A stretch of 64,000 bases of DNA from Ligula intestinalis (Eukaryota > Platyhelminthes > Cestoda > Diphyllobothriidea > Diphyllobothriidae). The notes beneath the pieces were generated by a model. The model did no database searches and was not told where the DNA came from. It saw nothing but the letters and a program-made list of their open reading frames with translations. Below are positions 12,213 through 24,127 of the stretch, in pieces. Every line of letters begins with the position of its first letter. Within the stretch, counting starts at the first letter, position 1. The position numbers and the translations under genes are program-made. The DNA is taken from assembly GCA_036362985.1 (NCBI GenBank), contig JAYGXS010000005.1:25821869-25885868 (forward strand), in the 5' to 3' direction.

Positions 12213-13500
12213 TTAATGAATTCTTTCTCTCTAAGTGGCTATGCCGACAAATCCACTCGCTTACGAAGGAGGGTGAAAATTCGATTTACAACTCAACGGA
12301 GTTTCTACATAAACTAAGGCGAATCATAGTCTCCGCTGATGACAAAATGGTCGCCTTCGACGTCGTTACCCTGTTCACCAACATAGAACTCTATGTAGCA
12401 AGGCAATGCACAGATAATATTCTGAAGAGCTACAAAACGAAGGTTCCGGCACGTTCCTTACTTGACCTTGTGAAACTTTGCCAAGCAAACAATTTGTATT
12501 AATCATCAGTACTGACAACAATTAAAAGGAACTGCGACATGGTCACCCATATCTGGATTCGTTGCCGAAATAAAAATGCATAAGCTTGAATCAAGTGCCC
12601 TTCATCCATTAACACTAAGTTCTGGATATGACAAGTCGACGACAAATCTTCTGTGATAAAAAGGGTAATCTCAATGTGCTTCAAAACAAAAGCAATTCAA
12701 ATATTACAGGCATTCAATTCACGCTCGAGAAGGAGTTTTGGTGACAGAATATTGCTGACAGAATATTACAAACGTCCGGTCATTGCAAAGCTACACACGC
12801 TGAAATTATGCTTAAGTACGAGAACAATGACCCAATTTCTTGAAAAACAGCATTGTCAACAATCTGCAACGCCGAGCAAAGACACACTGCTCTCATTAAG
12901 AGACCTAACGAACCGAGTCTAATTATCTGTTTGGGTGTTTTTCGCAACAACTATACCAGATATGTTGTACGCTGATGCATAAGGCAGCAAGAATCCAACA
13001 AAAAGTACCAGATAGTTCCACTCGGGTGCACACATGCCGAATCCATCCTCATTTAAATGAACGTCTGAAGTCGTTGGAGGACACCTGAGGAAACACCGAA
13101 TTAAAGCAGCGCCGAAAGAAATGGCTACTTCGCGCATCTAGATGGCACACCGTCGATAAATACGAACTCATCTTCAAACTCCCATGCGACGATTTTGACG
13201 ACGATTTTTGACCCCTTATCTGCGCATGTCTCAGACCTGTTTACAATTACCTATGACTAAGGATTCCCGATGGAATCCGAAACGTCTGGCAAATAAAACT
13301 CTTGTTCCAGTGATCGCATCATCGTCTTCTGATTTTGACATGATAGTTTGTGGCAGAACAGGAAGATCCTTCTCCAAGAACACCAATGGGCAGTGAAGAG
13401 ACATTTGTCGGAAGTGCCTCAACACAGGACCCGCCTTTCCATGGGACAAAACATGCGGAACTACACACATAATTTATGTCTGCGCAAACTGCAAACGCAT
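12213..13500 (+). pseudogene. Degenerate Penelope-like element, copy 1 (RT plus GIY-YIG)
   Basis: PLE RT motifs are visible: LSKWLCRQIHSLTKE, then IYNSTEFLHKLRRI, then motif A as MVAFDVVTLFTNIEL (12,346-12,395). Further pieces follow in other frames (EEF-like DRILLTEYYKRPV near 12,745). Near 13,340-13,440 a GIY-YIG endonuclease fragment appears (CGRTGRSFSKNTNGQ, then AVKRH in the next frame). PLEs pair an RT with a C-terminal GIY-YIG nuclease and insert by target-primed reverse transcription. Multiple stops and frameshifts make this copy inactive. It is closely related to copy 2 at 14,392-15,770. Confidence 0.75.
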
Positions 13501-13519
13501 ATTTGTATCCAAGTTATTT

Positions 13520-14390
13520 TTGATAGATGGTGGTTTGAATACCGTCATTTAATAATAAGATTGCTTTTATCGGACGATTGTTTGTAAAAAGTAAACGGCA
13601 AGAATGGTAAGTAAGGCCTAAAACATACTTTCGACGCATAATAAAATATTATTTCCTACTGTGCAGTAGGCAAAGCATGTTTAACTAACGTCCAGTGGAC
13701 CAACGGAGAGCGCGTGTAAGCTGGTTGGTATACACTGTCCTCGGGCTAGGTCACTGAAGTGCATTTTTTAACGTTATTACTAACCATATCCCACCTTCGG
13801 TGTGCATGTGTAACAGGGGTGGTGGTAGGTGACCTCGCATGAGGGCAATGATGCACCTTGTTAATATTATTGTAAACCCCAATAGAAACAACAGTGTGCA
13901 TGCGTAAGCTGGGGGATGTCTGCAGACAGTGGGCAAGATAACTAAGACAATTTTCAGGGGGGAGCGTCGAAACTTGCGAGTCGAGGCAGGACTCAAATCG
14001 GCTGGCAAAACATCTTCTGCATCTAAGTGAATCCGCGGCAGAGGAAAACGGAAAGTATGCCTACTGAGCAGTTTGAAGTGGTTTCTTTAATATTACAAGT
14101 CAAACATCTTTCTTAGTCTTCAATAATTGTTCGGAATGAAGTATAGTATTTGGAAGTTGCATGAGGGCAGCAAATTAAGCAATCAAAATACGCATGAAGA
14201 GGCTTGCCTTTGCTCGCATTCGTAGTATTAGCTGAGTCTACTGAAAAAAAAGAATATAAAAAGCGCTTAGAGTTATTCATCACACAATGTTCTCTTTCGT
14301 CTTCAGAAGGTATTATTGAGAGTTTATAATATACCGACATCAAGATAGTGAAAATGCAACGCAGGATATAAATGCTCAATATGCGCTAAT
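13520..14390 (+). repeat. PLE-associated noncoding repeat
   Basis: Segments here (GTTTGTAAAAAGTA near 13,580; 14,140-14,390 with CTTGCCTTTGCTCGCATTCG and GTCTACTGAAAAAA) match pieces of the repeat units at 5,700-6,030 and 7,110-7,420. The location after copy 1 and before copy 2 suggests 3' untranslated PLE sequence or an old PLE terminus. Confidence 0.5.
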
Positions 14391-14391
14391 A

Positions 14392-15770
14392 ATGTCAACT
14401 ACTGACAGGGTACGGAAACACCTCATAGAGACGAAAGTACTGCCTGGATATACCACAAGATGCATCAAACAATCCGATGCACACATCACGAAGATCTACG
14501 GATTACCGAAAGTTCACAAACCTGAAGTTCCTCTGCGACCAATACACTCATTAATCGGTGCACCGAACTTTACAATGTCTAAGTGGCTATGCCGGCAACT
14601 CCACCCGCTTACGAAGGATTTGAAAAAATATATTCAGAACTCTACGAAGTTTATACAACAACTAAGTGTAATCATAGTCTCCAAAGGTGAAAAATGGTCA
14701 CCTTTGACGTCATTCCACTGTTTACCTACAAAGAACTCCATGCAGTAAAACAATGCACACAGGATGTTCTGATGACCTACGAAACGAAGGTTCACGCAGC
14801 TGCCCTACTTGAACTTGTGAAACTTTGCTGGAAAACATTAATTCTCATTTGATCATCAGTAATGCCAACAATTAAAAGAAACTCTAATGGGGTCACCCAT
14901 ATCTACATTTCCAGGCAGAAAAACAATTCAGAAGCTACAATGAACGGTCCTTTCATCGATTACCCCTCAGTGACGGGAGCAATATGTAGACGACGCATTT
15001 GTTGTAAAAAATATTCATTTCCAACGCTTCACAAGACCACCAAGTCAACTACTACGGGTATTCAATTCACGCTCAAGGAGGAGATAAAGAATATTTCTCA
15101 TTTCTGGATGTTTTCGTGAAGCGAAATGCTGTCGAAGCATTACAAAAGTCTGTTAACTGCAGAGTTACATACGACAAAGTTAATGTTAACTATGAGAGCA
15201 ACAACCAAATCCCTCAAAAAAAGTTTCGTCAACATTCCTCTTCACTGAGTTAAGACGAACTGCCCTCACTAAGGAACCTACCAAAATGAGATTTATTATC
15301 TTTTTGAGTTATTTTCTGCAATGTATATACTTTGTTCTCCGATGCATGAAAAAAACATTGACCCAACAAAAAGGAACCCAATAGTTCCTAGAACAAACCC
15401 TTGACCCATCCTTACTTACATAAGGATTGTGTCTAAAGACGTTTAAAGACGTTTGCTAAACCACAGACTACAAGTGGCGCATAAACAAATGGCTACTTTA
15501 CGATTTTATCTAGTACACCCTAAAAACAAGGTTGGCTTAGTCGATATAAAAGAATTCATCTAAAAAATCCCTGGCAAAGCTTGTGAGACGCTGTATTGTG
15601 TCATCCACGATCACAAATTGTCAGTGAAGAGACGCGATCATTCGTGCGAAATGACTGTGAATTGCAACGACACAGGAAACACTTTTGCATGGCATAGAAC
15701 ACACATCTGCGTAGTTTGCGTCTCCAAAATGACCGATCATTTATTAAGCCCATGAAATGCATCGTCTTTC
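14392..15770 (+). pseudogene. Degenerate Penelope-like element, copy 2 (RT plus GIY-YIG)
   Basis: An open frame of 118 codons starts the recognisable part: KIYGLPKVHKPEVPLRPIHS (the PLE RT signature near 14,490), then MSKWLCRQLHPLTKDLKKYI and IQNSTKFIQQL. A frameshift near 14,695 is followed in another frame by motif A-like VTFDVIPLFTYKEL. Motif C appears as YVDDAFVV-like sequence at about 14,985. A GIY-YIG remnant closes the element (QLSVKRRDHSCE, NDTGNTFAWHRTHI, 15,615-15,710). The order is that of a canonical PLE. The many lesions rule out function. Confidence 0.85.
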
Positions 15771-15779
15771 ACCCCAATT

Positions 15780-16140
15780 AAATGTTACAGTTGCGATAAT
15801 TGGACTGGTTTCTGTCGCGTTTAAAGCTTAACCATTTAAGGATTCAAACCTAATTCATTCGCCATGCATCAAATAAATGTCATTTTTACCAGTTGAAAAT
15901 AACTCATCCTAGAAATTAAGTGCCGCGACGACTTTATTTTACATTCTTGGGCATAATATCAGTCATTTTTGCGTGTTTTACTGTTAAGATAAACAACACT
16001 TTATTATGGGAAAATTGTTTGAAGCGGAATTCTTTTTTTAAAAGGTATAATACTGGTCAGCCGGATAAAGGTAGCTTCGTAACCAAAGAGCCTTGTCTGT
16101 GCTCACATCTGTAGTCATAGCGAGATGAACTGAAAAAAGA
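15780..16140 (+). repeat. PLE 3' noncoding repeat
   Basis: This directly follows the GIY-YIG remnant of copy 2 and matches the downstream halves of the tandem units at 5,540-5,900 and 6,930-7,290 (TTTAACCATTTAAGGATTC, GTGTTTTACTGTT, CTTGTCTGTGCTCACAT and CTGAAAAAAGA blocks). It is therefore probably the 3' untranslated region of this PLE family. Confidence 0.55.
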
Positions 16141-16284
16141 GAATAATTCGGAGATTTGGGAGATTTGCTTAAGTTGAGTTGAGCCAATTATGAAAAACGT
16201 CGACGCGTTTGGCGGGAGTTGAAGTGGCATATTAGAGAAGGATTTTAAAGGCGGCCAACTCTCTTAACGCTAAGCTGCGAACAC

Positions 16285-16385
16285 CCCACAAGTCATCACT
16301 GGCTAATGGTCAACTAACCGTTTCACCCCTACAATAAACCCATCCTTCATTTTTTCGTTTTTCAAATTAAGGTATTAGATGAAAC
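16285..16385 (+). repeat. Second copy of the repeat at 11,095-11,200
   Basis: It shares the CACTGGCTAATGG, CTAACCGTTTCA and AAGGTATTAGATGAAAC blocks with 11,095-11,200. A following 81-codon frame (16,379-16,624) has no family I can name. Confidence 0.6.
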
Positions 16386-16664
16386 GAAAACTAACGGAAC
16401 GTCTCAAACAGTTATCTACTGCAAAAAGTCCTACGCAGATAGTATCCTTCAGTACGAGACCAACTTCTCTATTGTTCATAAGCGGAGTACTGTTAAGACC
16501 CAAATTAATCCAGCAAGAACACGCAGTTCTAGCACCGAAATTTACTAAAACGATCGCAATACCTGCTCAAATATTTTCAACAAATGGTTACCCTAAGGAG
16601 TATCAGCTAAACCTGGCGGCCTAAACACTAACGCTAGACCCGCAACGCACAGCCAAGTAGCTAT

Positions 16665-17030
16665 GCGGATGTTTCTGTTTTTCAAACCTTGAGGGCCAAC
16701 TCTGCAATAGGCAGGGACGTATCACGTCGCATCTTCCGAGCGCATTGATGATCCTGGTGACCTTTGCAATGCCCCCTCCGAGAGCAGACGTTTTTTTCTA
16801 AACCCTACATATCCCCAACATAAGAGCAACAGTTTTTCTCCAAAAACATTTTCAGTAGGAATTTTTTTTGTTTGCTCATTTTCTATTACTTCATGACTCA
16901 GGACAATTGGCCTTGCCAACAAACTGAGATACAATTTACCCGCTGCCACGATACACATGTACAAATAGAGAGGTCAAAAGGAAATATACTGCATATCCCT
17001 TAATAAACTGATATGGCTACTGATACTGAA
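16665..17030 (+). repeat. Dispersed repeat R, copy 1 (probable LINE 3' end)
   Basis: It matches 40,985-41,345 along its length (TTGATGATCCTGG, CCTTTGCAATGCCCCC, CAGTTTTTCTCC, CAGGACAATTGGCC, ATGTACAAATAGAG, then a tail of CTGATA/TACTGA repeats). A constant 3' end with short tandem repeats is typical of LINE or SINE 3' ends. No coding capacity is left. Confidence 0.6.
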
Positions 17031-19090
17031 AAATGAGATCAAATTATAACAAAATGTGATGCACATATCAGTAGCATATCTGCAAGCAATGTCATGCGTT
17101 GGGTAGTGCAACGTTGGGCGCATTATAAAATAGTACTGCCAATTTTCTCAGTGAACGAACACACCAGTATGCAGAATATCGCCAAGATTACAGAATTATA
17201 TTTACCTTATGCTTAAGAAGTATACCAAATCCTCCTATTACACTGCTATTTTTAAGATTTGTGAAAAGGTTCCTCAAAGCAAGGAGTTACCTTGCAATGC
17301 CATCCGTGTTCTCACTTTAATCTCTTAGTGGTGCAATTTCGATTCCTACACCGTTCGTAACGACGATGTCGTACTCTATATTCGGGAGTCTATCAACCTG
17401 TTCACAGGACATTGCATCCACATTCCTTCATTGGTTTTAGCGTAATAATGTTCATGTTTTTTTTAATTTCCTGAAATGGCTAAATTAAAAGAGCGAAAAA
17501 CTGTTGTTGTCTTTTGCAGCCAGCATTTTGAACAATAACCTTTGGCAACATTGATTTTTAGGCCCCTTCAAGATATCAACCCTCCTCCACACAACTGCTT
17601 AACATATTTTGTGGTCAAACATTTAATGCTGGGCAAGCGGGTATAAATTAATATGTTATGTTTACTTAGCAGGTGAGGCCAGCCGTCGTTTACCAACTTC
17701 AGCGTACTTGAGCAATGTGAAATTATGTTGAACAGAATGGCCAACAACGAATTATTAAGTTTCGGCTGGCTTTAAGAACGTTAGACCCAAAGGTTGAGGG
17801 AGGATTCCAAGCTGCACACAGGGGGCCAAGTTCAATTTTTAGGCAGTCTAGCTTGTCAACCGACGTTAAGCTCACACGACAGGACAGATTTAGGCAGCAA
17901 TGGTGCCTAACAACTGATAACTAAACCACCATATAAATGTACCTGTCCACAGCGAACATGTATGAACGTAAAATCATCCAGGCTCAAACACTTAGCGGCG
18001 CTAATTAACACGAAGCTGACACACTTGGGGGCGACACGAACGAAATTATCCCGACAGACATGGATAATGTGCAGGGGAACAGCAGGAAAATAGTGGCTGT
18101 GGGATGCTGCCACATCCCGCAAACGAAGAGGAACCCATATAACGATCACAATTGGCGAGAGTATTCATTCCCTGCATATGAGTAGACTAATAAGCATCAG
18201 ATACCTCAATATAGCAATAATGTCCATCTAAACACAATTCTTTCGAGTTATTTGGACATAAAACATCCAAACAGCTCTTAATTTTACATAAAATATCAAC
18301 TTAATCAATAGTTCTTTAAATTTTAGTCCTATCTAACAAGCTGTGCAAACCACGCACACTATCCGTCATACCTTGAGCAAAAAAGGTAAATAAAAAGTAA
18401 TTTTGAGCATTCAAGCTGCTAAAACTCTGCACATTTATATCAAATGAGACATAGTAGAACTCTGGTTAGTCATTAGTTATGGATTATTTTTTTACTTAAA
18501 ACTTAGATGTCCGTTGAAATATATACGTTCCTCAACCGAGTGTAGTTCAGTTACCCAAATTGCTCTTTCAATTATTCAGCATCATTCCATGCAATTTAGC
18601 AGAAAACTCTCCGGATTAACGCACTTGCAAATGCGCAACTGCGCCTTTTAGACTTTATTTTCACCCAATTACAGATATCAGGTTTCCTATTTCATTAAAC
18701 AAACTAAGTCGTCGAAAATATACGCCATTAGTTTTATAATCTACATGTATGGATCTAAGGAAACGTGCGCATACAAACAGGAATACAAGTATGTCCGTGC
18801 TATTCAACGCATTGTACACAACACATTCATATCGATAATAACGACCAAACCAGCTCAACGCATGCATCTCAATTATTACATAAACCGGTTCACTAACAGA
18901 ATTTTGGCGGGGTCTGCAATTGAAATCTTCAATATCTATTCAAAGCACGTGTCAACTACGTCCAGGTCAGTTTTTATTATGTGCGACATGCATTCATTTA
19001 ACGTTAACTAGCACTGCATGATGTAAATGCTACTGTTTTTCGAGAAATACGCCATGTCAAATTTGTAAAATGTATCCATAAATGGGGAAT
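17031..19090. other. No recognised gene
   Basis: AT-rich sequence with only short, unrecognised open frames. A single unit-like block related to the 157-bp satellite begins just after it, near 19,100 (AAATATGACCTCGAATGTCTTAGAC). Confidence 0.4.
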
Positions 19091-19439
19091 AAATGTACAA
19101 TAAATATGACCTCGAATGTCTTAGACATTCCAGGCTACTTAGGTTATTACCATGCCTTATCTTTATCACTAGGAAATGTTATGCCTTAATGTTTTGAACA
19201 TGCAGTATGGCGAGTGCAAGAAGCAACATTTTGCAATTTAAAAGAAGATCGGTAATGAATCGCAGATCAACATTCTTAAAATAAGATTTTCCTTCAGTTT
19301 AAAAACAATCTTATTTTGGGTTTCATTTACGCCTGTGCGGTTTTTATTAATAATAAATCGTATCAGTCAATTAATAATGGCTGCTTCTGATATACCCAGC
19401 ATGACTCATGTCTATTGCGAATTTAGATGACAGCTTTGC

Positions 19440-22400
19440 GAGCTTTTCCTCAAACCGTAGAGAAGAACGAAGTATCCTAGCATCTAGTTCGTAAAACTTG
19501 AATTCAGTTCTAGCAGTTCGTAGGTATAAAAATTATTCGGAAATGAAGAAACGTTTTTAAAACCGAACGAAACTCTTCCTATAGGAACAAAATTTAAAAA
19601 AGAGGATTTTTTCGTGCATTTTTTCCAGAAAATATATTTAAATTTATAAAGACAGTTAAAACCAATGGCAACAAAGAATACTGTTTAAGTAGCCACTTTC
19701 TACAGACAAACCTGTTTTGCAACGGTCAAAGAGAGACTTCTCACAGAGTCAGCATCCTACCGTGAGTGAGCATAATTAAAATTGAACAGCATGATAAACA
19801 GTATTGAAACTGTAGTCAGTGATTTTTTGCAAGTGATTACCGGTGTTTTTCAAATTGCGGAATGTTGCTTGCAGCAATTGCCATATCGGTAATCTGAACA
19901 CGGTGATGCAATTTACAAAAAATATGCAATCGAAAGTCTACGTCAAGCCTGGCTTTTTCAGTGAGGACTACGCCTTACCTTTGTCGCCAGGGCTCGAGGT
20001 TACTTCTTCTGCTGTAAGAGAAATTGGATGCCTCAAGTTTTTAAAAAAACTATCATTAAATGGAAGAGCAATATGGAAACAAATATGACCTCCATCGTCT
20101 TACTCAGGGTGCCTTTATTTAGTTTAGGATTACATCTAACCTTTGTCGTCAGCACTTAGGTGCACTTCTTCTGCTGTAAAAGAAATTGGATATCTTAAGT
20201 TTTCAAAACATATAATTAAACGGTGAGGCAATATAACAACAAAGGTGACCTCGATCGTCTAAGTCGGGCCGGCCATTCAGGTTTGAACTTCGTCTTACCT
20301 TGGTCGCCAACGGTTGGTGTAACTTCGTGGGCTGTAAGAGAAATTGGATGCCTCAAGTTTTCAAAAAAAGCGTTAGACAGTGAGGCAATCTGAAAACAAA
20401 TATGAAGTCGATTGTTTAAGTCGGGGCCAGCCATTCAGGTTTAAACTACGTCGTACCTTTTTCGCTGACGGTTGGTGTAACTTCATCTCCTGTAAGAGAA
20501 ATGTGAGGCCTCAAGTGTGCATATTATATCCAAAAAGGAGGAGGCAATATACACAATATACGACCTCGATTGGCTTAAACTTTCTCGAATCTTTAGTTTG
20601 GGACAACGTCTTACTTTTGTCGCCATTTCTTGAGTTTACTCCTTCTGCTGTAAGGGAAATGTGATACCTCAGGTTTTCAAAAGATATGCTTAAATGGTGA
20701 GACAATGTACACAATATACGAGATCGATAGCCAAAGCTATTCGCACCTATTTGGTTAGGACTGTCTTACTTTTATTGCCATTGCTTGAAAAAACCACTCC
20801 TGCTGAAAGATAAATGCAATGCGTCTAGTTTTAAAAAATATCCATAAATAATGAGATACTTTTCATGCAAATATGACCTCGATCGTTTTCATTGCCGGCT
20901 ATTTAGGTAAGAACTCCGTCTTACCTTTGTCATAAACGCTCGTGGTAATTAAGTCTGCCGTAAGAGAAATGTGACGCAGTAATTTTCAAAAGTTAACAGG
21001 GAAAGCAATGTACACGAAGTATAAAATGGGCTTTTTAAGCCAGTTAACATGGTGCCAGCTGGGATGACGCCTAGTGCACTACATTTGTACAAATGCTTCC
21101 AAATTTTAACAGAGAAAGCATTGTCTCAATTGCACTACTTTCTTTCTTACCTTGTCAAATATTATGTAGTTCGGTTTGGTGGTGAGTGTACGCGATCTTT
21201 CCTTAATAATTATTATCAGGGAGTGTAATTTTATTCAGTAAAGTTGTGCTTACATTTACTGCGCACATATCGCTGCAATTTTGCAGTAAGCCACCATGTG
21301 GTAACGTCCCGACTAATATAGAATTGCATTCTAACGCCTAAGTAGTCTAGAACTTTGCTCAATTTTGCTTTTTTCGTTTATAAAAACATTACTTTGCATT
21401 ATTTTTTTTGTGCACCGACTTGACCAATCAGGATGTGCCCATCCTGGGTTAATGCTTTTGCGACTCGGTCCAACCAATTGTTATTCACAAAGCTACTAAT
21501 AATTCATATGTTCTTAGCTAAGTGTTAGTGACACACCTCTTTTATGTTTAGGTATCAGGCAGAAACAGGCAACGTAGCATAGCTATTTTGGGCTGTTAGC
21601 CTTCATCAGCTACGTGCGACCAATTCTATGCTTTCTGGTTATAGTCCGCATCAGTCATCCAGTCTTCTCAAATAAATATTCAAACAACAGCGTTTTCTGA
21701 AGATTCATTGAGAGCTGCTGCAGACTTTCGGGATTCTGCGCACGTTTAGTCAATTTATTTTACATTTCTTTAAATTATTACACGTTGAACCCTCTTATTA
21801 ATTTTTTGTACATGTGAACACTGTGCCTTCCTTGTATTAATTGCATGGATATGTTCCAACCTGGGATTTTGTCTAAACTAACAATTGATGTCTCACATAA
21901 GTATTTTCTAATCTATCCCTAAACGGTGAGGCAGTGTACAGAACAAATATGAGCTCCATCGTCTAAGCCAGTTCCAGCTTTTTACGTTTAGACTACCTCC
22001 TTCATTTATCGCCATTGCCTGGCGAGCGTAATTTAATTTATTGATGCAAACTTCCAGATATTCAGTATTTCTCACTACAACGTTGTTGTTACCCGTGATA
22101 TATTAACGCACCTGCTAACGTAGTCACCGAAAGTCACGCAACATTTCCCTAATCGCCATTGACTCAGGTTGTGAGACTGATTATTATGAGGTCTATTCAT
22201 GAGTCATTTTAGCCATAGTAGGATGCGGGCCTATTCAGAAGCTTCGTTCTGACCACTAACAATACATAATTGTTGTAAAAACTCTCGAATTATGTAGTAT
22301 GTCTTTTAAACATTAAATTTTCTGCCTTGTGAATTTCAACTATATTTTATGGAAAACATGCACGATAGAAAATAAAGATTGTTCACATTTGGTGCCAAAT

Positions 22401-23000
22401 TAGGCCTTCCTAAAATTGCCTAGTTAAATAAATGGTATGTTTCGGTTTTAAAAGATTTATAATTTTGAGAATTTTTTTTCAACTTTCGGGTGTTCATTCA
22501 TACAACATGGCATCCATTATTTTCTTCATGCTACCTTTAATTTATAAAGCATACTCCATATATAATGTAACAGTAAATGAAAAAAATTTCAATCTTCATC
22601 AAATTGTAGGCAACCTGTACCTATTTTTAAACAGAATGTACAAAGAGGGCAGTTTTTAAAACTTGAATTCAAGCGTAGATTTCAGTAGGTCAGAAAATTT
22701 TTCGGCGATTAAGAAATGTTTGAAAACCGAATGATACCCTTTCCTTGAGAATGCAATTTAAAGAAGGTATAATTTTCTATCAAACGAGTACAATCACTTG
22801 TGTTTCGAACATTTTATCCATAAGATATATTTGAATTTTTAAAGTCAGTCAGAATAAATGATAAAAAGCCATACTACAGACATAGCCAGATTTTACAATA
22901 AACACGTGTTGTAAGTGGTCGGAGTGAAGTCAGTTAGAAAGCCGGCATCTTATTAAGACTGAATGAGGTAAAAAGGACTACAGTAGAGTCAATAATGCAG
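19440..23000 (+). repeat. Composite repeat, copies 1 and 2 (unidentified family)
   Basis: Blocks recur in a fixed order here and at 29,000-33,180. Block A is at 19,440-19,780 and 22,660-22,980 (AACTTGAATTCA, AAAACCGAA, ATTTAAAGAAG, AAGACAGTTA). The 157-bp satellite array follows at 19,917-21,020. Block B is at 21,020-21,300 (TTTTAACAGAGAAAGCATTG). Block C is at 22,000-22,400 (TAGGATGCGGGC, TTCGTTCTGACCACTA, TATTTTATGGAAAA). Block D is at 22,430-22,650 (GGTTTTAAAAGATTTATAATTTT). The cyclic order is C-D-A-(E)-array-B, about 3 kb per turn. I find no protein signature in it. It could be a non-autonomous transposon or a macrosatellite. Confidence 0.65.
19917..21020 (+). repeat. Tandem array of about 157-bp units, array 1 (about seven units)
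   Basis: The motif AAATATGACCTCGATCGTCTAAG recurs in diverged form at 19,919, 20,081, 20,241, 20,398, 20,555, 20,713, 20,869 and 21,016, a spacing of 162, 160, 157, 157, 158, 156 and 147 bp. Each unit also has a CTTACCTTTGTCGCC-like block, then CTGTAAGAGAAAT, then GCCTCAAGTTTTCAAAA. Units are moderately diverged from one another. Further single units lie near 19,100 and 21,920-22,020. Confidence 0.9.
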
Positions 23001-24120
23001 CCTTTATTCTGACCTAATGACATGTTTGTCGGAGCTTATAATATCTTGTACAGCATCCTCTTAAAGAAAGGGTGTTACACATTTTTTCGAAGAATGACAA
23101 ATAATTATCTTTTGAAATGCAAAAAGGTGATAAAAATGAGACTTTGTCATGAAGTAAATGCGAGTGCAAGAAAGATACGACTGGGCAAAAGCAATATAAA
23201 ATCCATCTTTGGTTTAAATGCATGTTAACTCAACAGACGGTTTGCGTAGAAAAGCCACTGTTACCTCTGAAATATAAAAAAGAGGCGTAATTGAAGACAA
23301 TTTAAGCATAAGTATAAAATGGTCAAACATACACTAACCTTACACAAGATGCTGCGACCGAAATTAAGCACAATAAATTGATATAAAATGGGTTATGTAG
23401 TATCTAAATGACCCCTGCAATTCATTCACCTTCAGGAAAACACCATGCAGCATTATGCATGTTTGCACATCTCTGTCTGCCAATTTAACATCCAATCACG
23501 TGTTACAACACTGCGTCAAATCGCAAGCAGTCACGGTGGAATGCAAGTTTCCCTGCCCTTATTCGCTCTGTCCAATCATCAGCAGGTGGATTATTGAAAC
23601 AGACAATCACTGTAAGGATGACACCGTGTACTCACTTCAGATACTTTGGTCGTGTCGCGAGTGATTATGCAATTTACTGACATTCAAATGCCCCCTTATC
23701 ATTTACTTCTACTTTTGCACCTAATGAAGCATTTATTACATCGGGAGACTCACCTTTTCTATTTTCTTAAGATCATACCGTCCGGAATGATTATTATTTG
23801 CTGCAGCCTTTGCGCTAGTTTAGAATACCTCCGTTATATTATCACCGTATATACGATGACAAATAAAATCAATAGTATTATGTTAATATAGCTACTGATG
23901 TTTGTATCAGAAGAAGAAGCAGAATGTTTGGTTAAGCGGGTATGCGTATCTAAGTAAAAAATAGCAAAGCAAATATATATGCAATGTGCGTCCGAGTGCA
24001 CAATGCATAAAAAGGCACACGGATTTGGAATCCTCAAATGAAAGCTTTAAGCAAAAGTGAGCGAGACGCGAATCAATCGAGTAAATCTACGTCCCCTCAT
24101 ATTGTTAGGATTTAGTGACT
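22432..24120. other. No recognised gene
   Basis: The left part belongs to blocks D and A of the composite repeat. From about 23,000 to 24,120 I see nothing recognisable. Short open frames there lack family motifs. Confidence 0.4.
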
Positions 24121-24127
24121 GAGTTAA

